From Aurantiochytrium sp. KH105 (Eukaryota > Sar > Bigyra > Thraustochytrida > Thraustochytriidae), in NCBI GenBank assembly GCA_003116975.1, contig BGKB01000064.1, positions 62,001 through 126,000 of the forward strand: DNA of 64,000 bases. The letters run 5' to 3'. This document shows, piece by piece, positions 38,916 to 48,412 of this stretch. The notes under the pieces were generated by a model. The model ran no database searches, had not been told where the DNA came from, and was given only the letters and a program-made list of their open reading frames with translations. The position numbers and the translations under genes are program-made. How positions within the stretch are numbered: the stretch's first letter is position 1; the number at the start of each line of letters is the position of its first letter.

Positions 38916-40814
38916 CTATCGCGACGCATCCTTGGCAGGGCTATCCTGGGGATACAGGGAAGCCGAAAGGCGGTCTGAAATGGACGAGACGACGTCCCAC
39001 ATCATCGAAGCACGCGAGCCGGCCTCGAGACTGCCGACGCCTTCAACTGCGCCGCTAAGCTGCTCCAGAGGACCCGCCGCTGCATCGACAAGAGGAGCGA
39101 CGACATGACCGGGCCCGAGCTCACTTGTGGGATGATCAGGGACGACACCAAACTCCTCGAGCGGGGTCGCCGCCTCGAAGTCAAGCTGATGAAGCGCTGC
39201 GCAGCCTAATACGACCTCTGGAAGCTCGGTTTCATCGTCCTCGGCCTGAAGCATGAAGGCACCGCGGATCTTGATCCTACTGGAGAGCTCGCGGAACTGG
39301 TGGAAAATGCCGCGCGCCAGCATGTTGAATTTGTGAACCTGGACGGCGACCTCGATGTAGTCTGTGCCTCGCTTGATCTGTGCGGTCCGATACAAAATGA
39401 CAGGTTTGCCGTTCAATTTGGCAAGTTTAGAACTCAGCCCAAGCTCGTTGAAATTGAGCGCAATGCCAATAGCCTTGAAGCGTCTACGCACGTCTTCGTT
39501 TGTGTCGAACTCGTTCACGAATTTCCGCAAAAGATCAAGGTCCGGTGAGTGCCGCGACGTGTCAAGCGCGCGCGTCACCGTGTCCGGGCGCAACGAAAAG
39601 TACCACACCAGCGAAACGCCTGGGTCTGCTCCCGACCACGGACCAGGTGATTTGAGCGGCACCTGAACATTAACTACGAAGAGACGAGGCAGTCCGCTCG
39701 CTTGGATGAGCTCGAGGTCATCGTCACTGCGTGGATGCGGCAGCTGTAGCACATCCGAGACAAACGGGATGCGCTGGCTGTCGCGGAGTAAGTCAGTGCC
39801 AATGCAATTGAAGAGCGCTGGACCTGAAGGCGCTTTGTGTCGTGACTGCGCATATCCCACTTGCCGCACATTGAACAGGTTCGAAGGACATGGACTCCAG
39901 CTGCATGGCACCTTTTCGTCCTCGGTGGCGCGAGCCATTGTCTGTAGAGCCATGGGTCGCATATCCCCAGCTCCCTCGAGGATTGCGTCAATATCGGCGT
40001 CATCACCATCGTTGTCATCATTGTCGTCATTATCATCGAAATGGTTTTCCCCAAGCGCAGCCGCACCTTGTTCGCGCATAGCAGCAGCAGCGGCAGTGGC
40101 AGCAGCGCCGCGCCCTCGTTTGGCAGCGGCTTTGGCTCTTTTTCTTTCCTTTAGCTCCTTCTTACGCTGCGCTTTCCTCTCCTTCTTGAGCTTGCGTGCT
40201 TCTTTGCGAGATTGCCGCTTGCTCAATGCTCGTCTCGATGTGTCTTGCGCATTGCCGAGTGGAAGAAAGCGCACATCATCTTCGGCAAGCCGGGTGGTCC
40301 CGTATCTGTTGCTCTGCTGGTAGTCAGTATCGACGTCTTCGTCCTCTTGGTGTTCCTCATCGTCGTTCTCATCGTCATTCTCGTCGTCGTTCTCGTATTC
40401 GTTCTCGTCGTCCTCTTCGTCTGTGTTGTTGTCTCGGATTTCGGGCTCAACACTGTTTCCGTCGTTGCGGTTTGGGGGAACGGTGTCGTCAGCGTTGCCC
40501 GTCTTATCGGAGCGCGCGACACCTCGTAGCGCAGTCTCAGACCAGAGTGCCCCGGGGCGACGAAGCGGAGGCAGTTTAGCGCTGCCCCTCTGAAAAGCCT
40601 TTGTGACAGACTCACGCACGGACTGCGATCTGGCAGCTTGGGCCCACTGGGACAAGCGCTTGCCTGGCCCGGCTTCGAAGAGCGCCGCCCTCGACTCGCG
40701 GCGGCGCTCCTCCTCCTCCTGCTCCTGCAGCTTGCCCTCCTCCTCCTCCCCCTCCTCGGCGGCAGCGGCGGCGGCGGCGGCAGCCTCGCGCCTCGCGCTG
40801 CGCCGCTGGCTCAT
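38916..40814 (-). CDS. EDR2 C-terminal-domain (DUF1336) protein
   Basis: 632 aa from the ATG at 40814 (MSQRRSARRE); the frame upstream opens on GTG. The N-terminal half is low complexity: an Ala/Glu coiled-coil region, an acidic Asn/Asp/Glu tract (NDDENDDEEHQEDEDVD) and a Lys/Arg-rich stretch. From about residue 310 to 610 lies a domain matching the EDR2_C family: CSWSPCPSNLFNVR, then LPRLFVVNVQVPLKSP, VWYFSLRP, RRRFKAIGIALNF and KPVILYR. In plants this domain sits behind PH and START domains in negative regulators of defence; in protists it often stands alone. I infer a membrane- or lipid-linked role. Divergent from CCDC22. Confidence 0.85.
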   Translation of the reverse strand: MSQRRSARREAAAAAAAAAEEGEEEEGKLQEQEEEERRRESRAALFEAGPGKRLSQWAQAARSQSVRESVTKAFQRGSAKLPPLRRPGALWSETALRGVARSDKTGNADDTVPPNRNDGNSVEPEIRDNNTDEEDDENEYENDDENDDENDDEEHQEDEDVDTDYQQSNRYGTTRLAEDDVRFLPLGNAQDTSRRALSKRQSRKEARKLKKERKAQRKKELKERKRAKAAAKRGRGAAATAAAAAMREQGAAALGENHFDDNDDNDDNDGDDADIDAILEGAGDMRPMALQTMARATEDEKVPCSWSPCPSNLFNVRQVGYAQSRHKAPSGPALFNCIGTDLLRDSQRIPFVSDVLQLPHPRSDDDLELIQASGLPRLFVVNVQVPLKSPGPWSGADPGVSLVWYFSLRPDTVTRALDTSRHSPDLDLLRKFVNEFDTNEDVRRRFKAIGIALNFNELGLSSKLAKLNGKPVILYRTAQIKRGTDYIEVAVQVHKFNMLARGIFHQFRELSSRIKIRGAFMLQAEDDETELPEVVLGCAALHQLDFEAATPLEEFGVVPDHPTSELGPGHVVAPLVDAAAGPLEQLSGAVEGVGSLEAGSRASMMWDVVSSISDRLSASLYPQDSPAKDASR

Positions 40815-41387
40815 GGCGCTCTCCTGCACGTGCTCGCTCGACCCGGCACGTGCCGCACCTAGCTTGCCTCGCTAGCTAGCCTCGCCTTGCCGGCGGTGTG
40901 CGCGGCGCTTCTCGCGCCTCCTCGCGCGGGCGGCCGGGCGGCGGGCAGCCGCGCGCGGGTGGCGCCGCGGGCGCGTCTCCGCCTCCCGCCGCGGCCCCGT
41001 CGCTCGCTGCCGCTGCCTGCGAGGGCGCGCGCTTTTGCGGAGCGGGGCGGTACGGGATTTGCTTGCTTGCTTGCTCGCTCACTTGCTTGCTTTCTTGCTG
41101 TTTGTCGCCGCTCGCTCGCTCCCTCGCTCGCTTCCTCACTTGCGCTCGCCCAGATCATCTCGCAGACTTGCTTTGTGCGCTCTGTGTGAGCGAGCGGGCG
41201 AGCAGGCGCACCTCGTGCCGCCGCTGCTGGCCGGGACTCCCTGCCGGGCTCGTCTCGGCGGCGGCACGGAGCGTCGTCCGCTGTCTTGTCTTGGCAGCAT
41301 CGACGGTGTCGCCAACGTTCGCATCGTGAACGCAAGGCAGAAGATGAGGAGGCCAACGATGGCAAACCCCGCTTGGCGCGCGCCAGG
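40815..41387. promoter_or_regulatory. Divergent promoter region with (TTGC/TCGC)n
   Basis: 573 very GC-rich bases between the EDR2-domain gene (-) and CCDC22 (+). 41059-41099 is a ttgcttgc/tcgctcac repeat run, continued to about 41150 by cgctcgctccctcgctcg. No gene seen. Confidence 0.5.
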
Positions 41388-43319
41388 ATGAGCGGCAAGC
41401 TCGGGCGCGCCGCGGCCGCGTCGATGTCGACGTCGTCTTCGTCGACGCGGGCCGCGGGCCGCGCCAGCGCGGACAGCGTCCTGCTTGCCGCCTTTCGCGA
41501 ACTCGGCGCGCTGCCGCCGGCGCAAGAGAAAGAGGACGAGGAGAAGACGGCGCTCGCGCAACTTGGGGCGGAGGACCTCGTGCGCTGCGTGGCCGCGGCT
41601 CTGCGCAGAGTCCAGGGTCAGGATGCCGTCTCAGAGGACGACGCGCAGCTCGAGGGCAACCTTATGCAAAAGCATCGGGCGTGCGCAAAGCTCGCAACGG
41701 CGGTCAAAGCGCTCGGATACACGCGCGAGTGCGGATACAACACACTCTTGTACCCGTCCGACGAGCGCGCGACGCGAGATCTGCTCAGCTTCCTAGCAGA
41801 TCAGTGCGCCAAAGCCAACGCAGACTTTGGACACGAATCGAGGTCTGAAAACGGCTCAGAATTAAATGCCAGTGCTCCGAAAGATCTCAAGACACGCATG
41901 CAAAATGCTCTGCGCGCCTGGAATGCAGAGACGTGGACGCTTCAAGCCCCTGGCAGTCGCGCGCGTGCGAGACCGTTTGAAACGATACAGCGCAGCAAAT
42001 GCTATCATGCTCCCTTATCGGAGGCATTTGCAAACACCTCGCAGCGCGATCGTCTGTCTCACATTGAAGTTTGCACCCTGATTGAGCGGAATCGTCTCGA
42101 CGCGCTTCGTGCACGTCTTCGAGAACAATACGGCCTCGATTTACCCCACCCGCAGGATATTTCAATGGCTACCTCTACGGAAGATGCACCTCAGAATATT
42201 AAAACTAGGATGGGCCCTCCCATTCCGCCTCGGCCCCAAAGAAACAAGTCTAAAGGTGACGAACTTGCAGATAACGACGCAGAAGCGAGTAGTGAAAGGT
42301 CTTCTTCTAGCATTCGCACAAAATTGGAAGACGAACAAGACGCAGAACTGACTACAGAAGATCGCATTGTCGCCATCCACGCAGCCCTACAGGAAGTGAA
42401 TCGGACCACTGTCGTGTCTGAAAAGGAGGCAATAAAGTTGCTTCGTCTTGCGGAAGAAGAGACGGCCGAGGCTCGCGAAATGGAGTCGTTAGAATCGGAT
42501 TATGCAGAGCAGGTTGCACTACAGCGTGAGATCCTCGAGGCTCTACCTGGCTGCCCGGGCAACCTAGAGGCTCTCGAAGCACAGGTTGGGACCTTGACGG
42601 ATAAGGAGAGGGCTGCAGCCCATGCCCGTTCATGCGATCACGAAGAAATCCGTGCGCAAATTGCTCAAGTATCTAAACAGCAGCAGGAGGCGCGCGACAA
42701 CGTTGAGCGACGAGCGCAGGAGGCAACACGGTTGAGCGCGGAAATTCGCAAGTTGGAACAGGTTCTTCGCTCGCAACATGATGAGGCCCACACTTTTGAC
42801 GATGGCAGCGATTCTGCCGCTTCCGAGATGGTCGAAGGCCACGAGGCATTTGTGGCGCGAATCATGGACATTGTTGGTCAAGTGCGCCGCCAGTCCGATG
42901 AGATCTCTCGCGTCATAGCAGACGTCCGGCGTGTCCAGGGGGACATGAGTCGCACATCAGAAAAGTTGCGACGAGCGGAGGCGGCTGCGGACGAACTCAT
43001 ATTCACCATCTCGGAGACACGGCCGCGCGACCCAACAGGGCCGCGTGCCTACAAGCTTCTGCACGACATGCGCATTCTCTTTGATGACCTGGTGGATATT
43101 GCTCGACGCACAGGCAAGGCCGCGAACCGAGCGCGCGATATGGATTCTCGCGCCGCGAATCTGCGTTCGATGATGAGCGAGACACAAATGGACCAGGTGA
43201 ACAGTGATCTTGTCGCAATTCGCGCAGAAAATGCGCTCCTGCTCGAGCGTCAGGCTGCCGCGCAGGCGCAAGGCGATGTCGTGGAGACAGCCGGCGGCGC
43301 GAGAGCCAAGACACACTGA
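41388..43319 (+). CDS. CCDC22: CCDC22 (Commander/CCC complex subunit)
   Basis: 643 aa, near the ~627 of human CCDC22, from the ATG at 41388 (MSGKLGRAAA). The N-terminal ~150 residues form the NN-CH (calponin-like) domain, recognisable from DLVRCVAAALRRV, the ACAKLATAVKALGY block and YNTLLYPSDERATRDLLSFL. The remainder is a long coiled coil, ending in a conserved helical region (YKLLHDMRILFDDLVDIARRT). With CCDC93 and COMMD proteins, CCDC22 builds the Commander complex for endosomal cargo recycling. The upstream in-frame sequence from 41286 starts on TTG and is ignored. It converges on the thioredoxin-fold gene with a 146-bp gap. Confidence 0.9.
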   Translation: MSGKLGRAAAASMSTSSSSTRAAGRASADSVLLAAFRELGALPPAQEKEDEEKTALAQLGAEDLVRCVAAALRRVQGQDAVSEDDAQLEGNLMQKHRACAKLATAVKALGYTRECGYNTLLYPSDERATRDLLSFLADQCAKANADFGHESRSENGSELNASAPKDLKTRMQNALRAWNAETWTLQAPGSRARARPFETIQRSKCYHAPLSEAFANTSQRDRLSHIEVCTLIERNRLDALRARLREQYGLDLPHPQDISMATSTEDAPQNIKTRMGPPIPPRPQRNKSKGDELADNDAEASSERSSSSIRTKLEDEQDAELTTEDRIVAIHAALQEVNRTTVVSEKEAIKLLRLAEEETAEAREMESLESDYAEQVALQREILEALPGCPGNLEALEAQVGTLTDKERAAAHARSCDHEEIRAQIAQVSKQQQEARDNVERRAQEATRLSAEIRKLEQVLRSQHDEAHTFDDGSDSAASEMVEGHEAFVARIMDIVGQVRRQSDEISRVIADVRRVQGDMSRTSEKLRRAEAAADELIFTISETRPRDPTGPRAYKLLHDMRILFDDLVDIARRTGKAANRARDMDSRAANLRSMMSETQMDQVNSDLVAIRAENALLLERQAAAQAQGDVVETAGGARAKTH

Positions 43320-43465
43320 CAACCATGAGCATATTACACGTGCGCTCCCAGCCCAGTTGAGACTGATTTTGGATCTGTAAAAGTTGTGGTGAAATCATCG
43401 GATGTAATCAATGGACGGAATAGGTAAAAGAAAAATATAGTTTAGGTATATCGACCGGCAATCAA

Positions 43466-44641
43466 TCATACGAGCAGGATAGAGGCCATACGGCGGCGCG
43501 CGGCCTTGACGAGGTCGTCCTTGGGCCCGAGGAGCTCAAAAATTTCGAGAAGAAGCTTCTTGGCGGCCTCATCCTGGAAGGCGCGATCCTTTTTCAGCAG
43601 TGTAAGGGCCTCGTCGATGGCTTCCTCGTAGCGCTTTTGCGACACGAGCAACTGCGCAAACTTGAAGCGCTCCTCGCTAGAGAGGTCGGCGCGGCGCGCC
43701 TCGAGGTCGCCGAGCTCATCGCTCGACACATCGCCAGCAGTCTCGGCAAAGGAGACGGCGCGCACAAAGGAGGCAACCACAGGTTCCTGAAGATGCTGCT
43801 TGTACGATGACTCAAGCATCTTCACGAGGGCGTTGGCATCCGAGACATTGCCATCCTTGAGAGCGAGCTGGCCAAGACCAACCAGAGCGCGCACGCGCAC
43901 CTTTTCGAAGCGGTCCTTGACCTCGCGGTCCTTTTCGTCCTTGTTCGGCTGGACATCAGCGAGCTCCTTGAGGACGGGGACGATCTCGTCGTTGGCGACA
44001 TTACCAGCCTCGAGCGCCTGGTCGACCTGATCCATGAGGCCCTCGGCGGCCTCGATGGCACTGGCGCCGCCCTCACCCGGCTGCGGCTGCCCGGCACCGG
44101 TCATCTTGACAACGTTTTGCAGGAACTCCTTTACTTGCGCCTCGCTCTGCGAGCCGACAAAGTGGTGGACGAGCTTGCCCTGGTACACCGCGAGGACGGT
44201 GGGGAGGGACTTAATCTGAAGCGCCTGCGCGAGCTGCGGGTTCTTGTCCGTGTCGAGCTTGGCCAAGACAAGTTTGCCCTTGTACTCGCCGACGGCCTTT
44301 TTCAGGATCGGCTCGAGCGACTTGCACGGTCCGCACCAGTCCGCGTAGCAGTCGAGCACCACGGGCAGCTTGGACTGCATGACCTTGGGGCCGAAGGAGG
44401 CCTCGTCGACTTCGATGGCCTCGGCAGGGCCGCCCGTCGCCAGGCCACGCATAGCGCCGGCTCCGACCATCGCCCTCATTGGGAGCGTCTTCGTCGCCCC
44501 TGCCACGGCGCCGGCGGGGCCTGCCACGGCGCCACCGACGAGAGCGCTGCGCCATGCCAGGCGTCCGCCGCTCATCGAGCCAGCATTGCCTGCGAGCATG
44601 CGCGCGCTGCGGCGCCCGAGGCTGCTTGCGGCCGCGCGCAT
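43466..44641 (-). CDS. Thioredoxin-domain protein with TPR-like C-terminal region (YbbN/CnoX-like)
   Basis: 391 aa from the ATG at 44641 (MRAAASSLGRR). The first ~65 residues are Ala/Gly/Arg-rich with no acidic residues, consistent with a mitochondrial presequence. A thioredoxin fold follows, with active site WCGPC at residues 102-106 and the cis-Pro loop SLPTV. The C-terminal half is helical with repeats of EALKLL/RYEEAIDEAL type, as in bacterial YbbN/CnoX, a thioredoxin-TPR co-chaperone. Both active-site cysteines are kept, so redox activity is plausible. Its role is inferred from architecture only. It shares a strand with the upstream kinase gene, 505 bp away. Confidence 0.88.
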   Translation of the reverse strand: MRAAASSLGRRSARMLAGNAGSMSGGRLAWRSALVGGAVAGPAGAVAGATKTLPMRAMVGAGAMRGLATGGPAEAIEVDEASFGPKVMQSKLPVVLDCYADWCGPCKSLEPILKKAVGEYKGKLVLAKLDTDKNPQLAQALQIKSLPTVLAVYQGKLVHHFVGSQSEAQVKEFLQNVVKMTGAGQPQPGEGGASAIEAAEGLMDQVDQALEAGNVANDEIVPVLKELADVQPNKDEKDREVKDRFEKVRVRALVGLGQLALKDGNVSDANALVKMLESSYKQHLQEPVVASFVRAVSFAETAGDVSSDELGDLEARRADLSSEERFKFAQLLVSQKRYEEAIDEALTLLKKDRAFQDEAAKKLLLEIFELLGPKDDLVKAARRRMASILLV

Positions 44642-45146
44642 TTTCGTTGTGTCGTGCGCCGCGCTCTTTGTCTGCCTCCGCACGTGCGAACGAAGGCAAT
44701 CGAACTGTGCTCGCGCGCGTCGTGACGGAGAGTGGATTTGCGCCAATGATCGCTTGCTTGCAAGAGCGCCAAAAGAAAGGTCATCATGTTGATCTAGCTT
44801 GCCTACTATGGGGACTCTCAGAGGGCTTGCTTGACACGATCAAGACAAAGCACACATCATGAGCAATGACCTCTCTTACGAGGCGAGGCGAGGGAGGCGA
44901 AGAAACGTCTGGCATTCTGGAGAAACCGAGAGAAGAAACAACGAGACGAAATGTCCGAGACTCAATCAAGTGAAAAGGGTGAAAAGAGTGAGTGAAAATG
45001 AACTACAGCATAATTTGACACGAAAACAAGGGCAATGGCTGCGAGGGCAAGATGAGAAGAGCTCGAGGGCGCTGGCTGGCCTTCTCGGCAAGGCAGATCT
45101 CTTACTCGCTCGATCGCTCGCCCAACCATTCGGGCACGCGCCCACA
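44642..45146. other. Intergenic between kinase and thioredoxin-fold genes
   Basis: 505 bp, promoter side of the thioredoxin-fold gene and 3' flank of the kinase. A + strand frame running from here into 45806 is an antisense shadow of the polyQ tract. Confidence 0.45.
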
Positions 45147-46541
45147 CTAACTTGTCGCGACCGTGTTGATGTGTTGGTTCTGCTGTTGCTGGTGCTGTTG
45201 TTGCTGGTGAAATTCTTGCTGTTGTTGGTGCTGCTGCTGTTGGTGGTGAAATTCTTGCTGTTGCTGCTGCTGTTGCTGGTGGTACTGCTGTTGCTGCTGC
45301 AATTGCAACTGCATCTCGGGGGTGAGCGCGTGCATTTGCGCCTGGCCAGGTCCGACGACACCGGCAGGCGCCATTGCCATGGGGTCTGTGATGCCGTTCG
45401 AAACAGGACCGTCATACGGCAAAGGCTCGAGATTGGCATCATCGCCGAACATTTCAATGTCATCCTCGGCGATGGTTGCCTGCTGATCAATCGCTTGCAT
45501 GTTGCTGGACATGAAGGCGTGAAGCGTGCGGGAAGACAGCTTGGCAAGCGGTTGCTGTGGCAGCTCCTCGTGTGCCTTGATCCAGGGATGTTCGAGAATC
45601 TGTTGCATGGAAAGACGCATCTCCACGGGGCAGAGCAGCTTACCAATGAGATCCTTGACCTTGTCGCTCATGTTTGCCCAAACTTTATCATTAAAGTCCC
45701 ACTTAAAGGTGCACACTGCCTGGCGCAGTCCCATATCGTCAAGTCTGCCATACGGATCAAACGGGTGGTACGAGGCAAGAATGACGTAGAGGATGACACC
45801 GAGTGACCAGCTATCACATCGATTGTCATAGTTCTGGTTGATGCCAACCTCGGGCGCAGCGTAAGCGCTCGTTCCGCACACAGTGTACATGAGATTGCTT
45901 CCCTGGTCCAATACTTTGGAAAGGCCAAAGTCAGAAATCTTGATCTCGCTGTCTGGGTCCTTGGTAGCGAGGACGAGGTTTTCTGGCTTGAGATCGCGAT
46001 GTACGATGCCGTGGCTGTGCATGAAGAGAAGGGCCTGCGTGATTTTTGCAAAGTGACGCGAGGCGTCACGTTCTGAGTACCCTCCGTGGCTGACAATGCG
46101 CGAGAAGAGCTCTCCGCCCTCGAGAAGCTCCATGGCCAGGATGACGGCGTTCTCATCTATAAAGACATCGTAAAGGCTCACGATGTTAGGGTGCCCTTGC
46201 ACGCGTAGCAAGGCCTCAATTTCGGTCCGCAAGGCCTTGACGTCCTGGTTATGTCGCGAAATGCGCTTCACTGCCACTTGCCTTCCGCTGCGAATGTCCC
46301 TCGCGCGGTAGACCTCCGCAAAGTACCCCTTGCCCAGAAACCCTTCCTTTGACCAGTCCACCTGGTAGCAGTTTTCGAGCTCGCGCATGTGTTTGATCTG
46401 GTCCTGCCCCTCTTGTTGCTGCTGCTGCTGCTGTCGCTGCTGCATCTGGTTCCCGTGCAGCTGGTCGGCCATGCCATCGTTGCGATTATTGCGCCGCTCC
46501 GCGCCCCCGCGGCACCAGTTCAGGTTGATCCGCAGCGGCAT
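45147..46541 (-). CDS. CAMK-type Ser/Thr protein kinase with polyQ tail
   Basis: 464 aa. A Gln-rich N terminus precedes the kinase domain (about residues 62-325). Glycine loop GKGYFAEV is at 70-77, with VAVK Lys92, an alpha-C Glu near 107, HRDLKPEN at 181-188, DFG at 204-206 and an APE at AAPEVG. All catalytic residues are present. The DFGLSKV and CGTSAYAAPE sequences and the overall order fit the CAMK group, near CHK2/DAPK/CaMK-like kinases; no FHA domain is seen. The C-terminal ~75 residues are an almost pure Gln/His tract (QQQQYHQQQQ) encoded by CAG/CAA repeats and likely length-polymorphic. A calmodulin-binding site is not obvious. Confidence 0.92.
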   Translation of the reverse strand: MPLRINLNWCRGGAERRNNRNDGMADQLHGNQMQQRQQQQQQQEGQDQIKHMRELENCYQVDWSKEGFLGKGYFAEVYRARDIRSGRQVAVKRISRHNQDVKALRTEIEALLRVQGHPNIVSLYDVFIDENAVILAMELLEGGELFSRIVSHGGYSERDASRHFAKITQALLFMHSHGIVHRDLKPENLVLATKDPDSEIKISDFGLSKVLDQGSNLMYTVCGTSAYAAPEVGINQNYDNRCDSWSLGVILYVILASYHPFDPYGRLDDMGLRQAVCTFKWDFNDKVWANMSDKVKDLIGKLLCPVEMRLSMQQILEHPWIKAHEELPQQPLAKLSSRTLHAFMSSNMQAIDQQATIAEDDIEMFGDDANLEPLPYDGPVSNGITDPMAMAPAGVVGPGQAQMHALTPEMQLQLQQQQQYHQQQQQQQQEFHHQQQQHQQQQEFHQQQQHQQQQNQHINTVATS

Positions 46542-48412
46542 CGTGCGCTGCAGGCTCGCTCGCCGCTGCTGCTGCCGCTGCTGCTGCTGCTCGGGCCCGA
46601 ACTACCTCTGCGCCTCTTGCCCTGCCCGCGCTCCTGCTCGCCGAGGTGCAGGCCGTCCTGGACCGCGCGCGAGGTCCCGGACTCCGCCGGGCGGACGAGT
46701 CTCTCCCTGCTTAATCTCCCCTTCTCCTGTGAGACTGGCGCGCAAGGCGCCACGCGAGGCGGCGGGGCACGGGCGCGCGGCTCGGGCGCGCTGCGCCGCG
46801 CTGCGCCGCGCCGCGCTGCGGCTGCCGCTCGCGCTGCAGAGGCCGGCCCGTGCCCGCTCCGCTCCGCTCCGCTCCGCTCCGCGGCGCGCGAGGCGAGGCG
46901 GCGCGAGGCGAGGCGGCGAGGCGGCGAGGCGCGAGGGACGTCCGCGGGCCCTGCCAGGCCGCGCGGGACCGGCTGCCACTGCTGCTGCTGCTGCCGACGC
47001 GGCGGCGGCGGCGCGCGCGCGGAGGAGAGGCGCGGCGGCGGCGGCGGCGGCTTGGGCGCCTCGACGCGTTCGTCGCGCGGACTCGGACTCGGCCCGGCTC
47101 GGACTCGGACTCTGTCTCGACCCGGCGCAGACTCGGACTCTGCTTCTCGCAATGCCCGCCTGCAAGGAGGACTGACTGACCGGCTGACTGACTGCGGCGC
47201 GGGAAATACTCGAGTGGCCGTCGCGTCTGGCCGACTGCAGCGCGACGTTTGCTCGACTTGGCTAGCCGGGTAGTAGGTTGCTTCTAGTATCTCTGTGATG
47301 TGACACGAGTCGGCAGCATAGAAGGCACATTTGTGCCGCTGCAGCGAGAAGAGTCTGCTGGCTCTGGCAGCGGCAGGGGGACTCGTTCGTCACGGTCAGA
47401 CGAAGACGGCGAAGGGACCTGGCAGAAACGAACAAGTTATTGTTTGAACTTGAACTTGAACTTGAACTTAAACATGAAATCGAGATTAAGTGCGTACGTG
47501 AATGAGAGCGTCCAGCACGCACGGACGAAAAGATACGCATGCGCTTTGCTTGCTCGGCGCGTGCAGGAAGAAAGAAAGAGAATGGAAAAGGAAGGAACTG
47601 AGCGCCTGATTAAGTCACACGCGGCTCAGTCTATGCGCCCTGAAACAACCACGAGGGACGGCTTCTCGAGCTGTGTGATGTTGTGCAGCGTTTTGTGGTG
47701 GCCTTCTCCAACGTTCCTGGAAGATCGCCTGGTGAGAATCTTGAGGCGGTCGAAGAGCCTGCACTGGACGGCATCGGATCTGAACCTGCTCATGTGCTCA
47801 ATATCAAAGTTCGCTCGCATCTCCGCAGCCAGAGGCGTGAAAGGTGATATTGAGCACGTTTTGCTTCGCAAGACTGCACAGCTCGCTTGCGACGCTGCTG
47901 CGCTTAGCATTCAACGTCGAGGCTGCGTCGCGTCTTGTACCTACGTGCAAGAGAAGCGCTACTCTTAGCATAATTTTGGGGCTGAGAATGTTGTGTGAGA
48001 AGAAGGGAAGACAAGCTGATGAAAAGAAGAGAGAATTCCACTCCATACAATGCCCGAGAGCAATTATAGGTAAATTTATTCATGTTGATGTGGCGAGCTC
48101 CTCTCGTTGCTACCTGGGGAGCTTGCTTTTGCTGAGTTGCTTTGACTTAATCTTGCCGGCAGAGGTTTCGCCTCTTCGTCATCGTCCCAACTTCTCGGTT
48201 TAGTGGTTCCTAGGTCGTAGACCTGGTTTGTCTTTCGTACATCTATCTTTGTGCACTCGGACACAGACTCTGCCTGCTTTCTCTGTTTGTGTCTAAATGT
48301 CCACCTGCCGACAAGCAATACTTTGATAGTGCGCAAACAGGGCAGTTTGCTCGAGTGGCGGTCACGTTTTGGCGACTGTAGCGTGGTGTTTTGCTCGACA
48401 TGCACCAACGCA
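46542..48412. other. 1.9-kb stretch without a convincing gene
   Basis: The first ~700 bases are extremely GC-rich 5' flank of the kinase with gctcc and ggcga repeats. 47446-47470 carries a (TTGAAC)n run. A + frame (47300-47968, no usable ATG until mid-frame) and a - frame (47910-47626, 94 aa with ATG) overlap each other; neither has a domain I recognise. Two diverged ~50-bp direct repeats lie at 47209-47257 and 48350-48399. Confidence 0.4.
47209..48399. repeat. Pair of diverged ~50-bp direct repeats
   Basis: 47209-47257 and 48350-48399 share CTCGAGTGGC, GACTG-AGCG and TTTGCTCGAC in the same order and spacing; I estimate about three quarters identity by eye. After each copy an ACTTGGC...CCGG-AGTAGT string also recurs. 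The second copy abuts the stop of the SAM/START gene. No known family. Confidence 0.5.

Noticed and set aside
45147-45806. 315-aa + frame rich in Leu/Val near the kinase
   Set aside because: It is the antisense reading of CAG/CAA repeats.
46387-47273. Long overlapping frames in the GC-rich kinase upstream region
   Set aside because: All frames are open because stop codons are rare at such GC content; the products are Arg/Ala/Pro low complexity.
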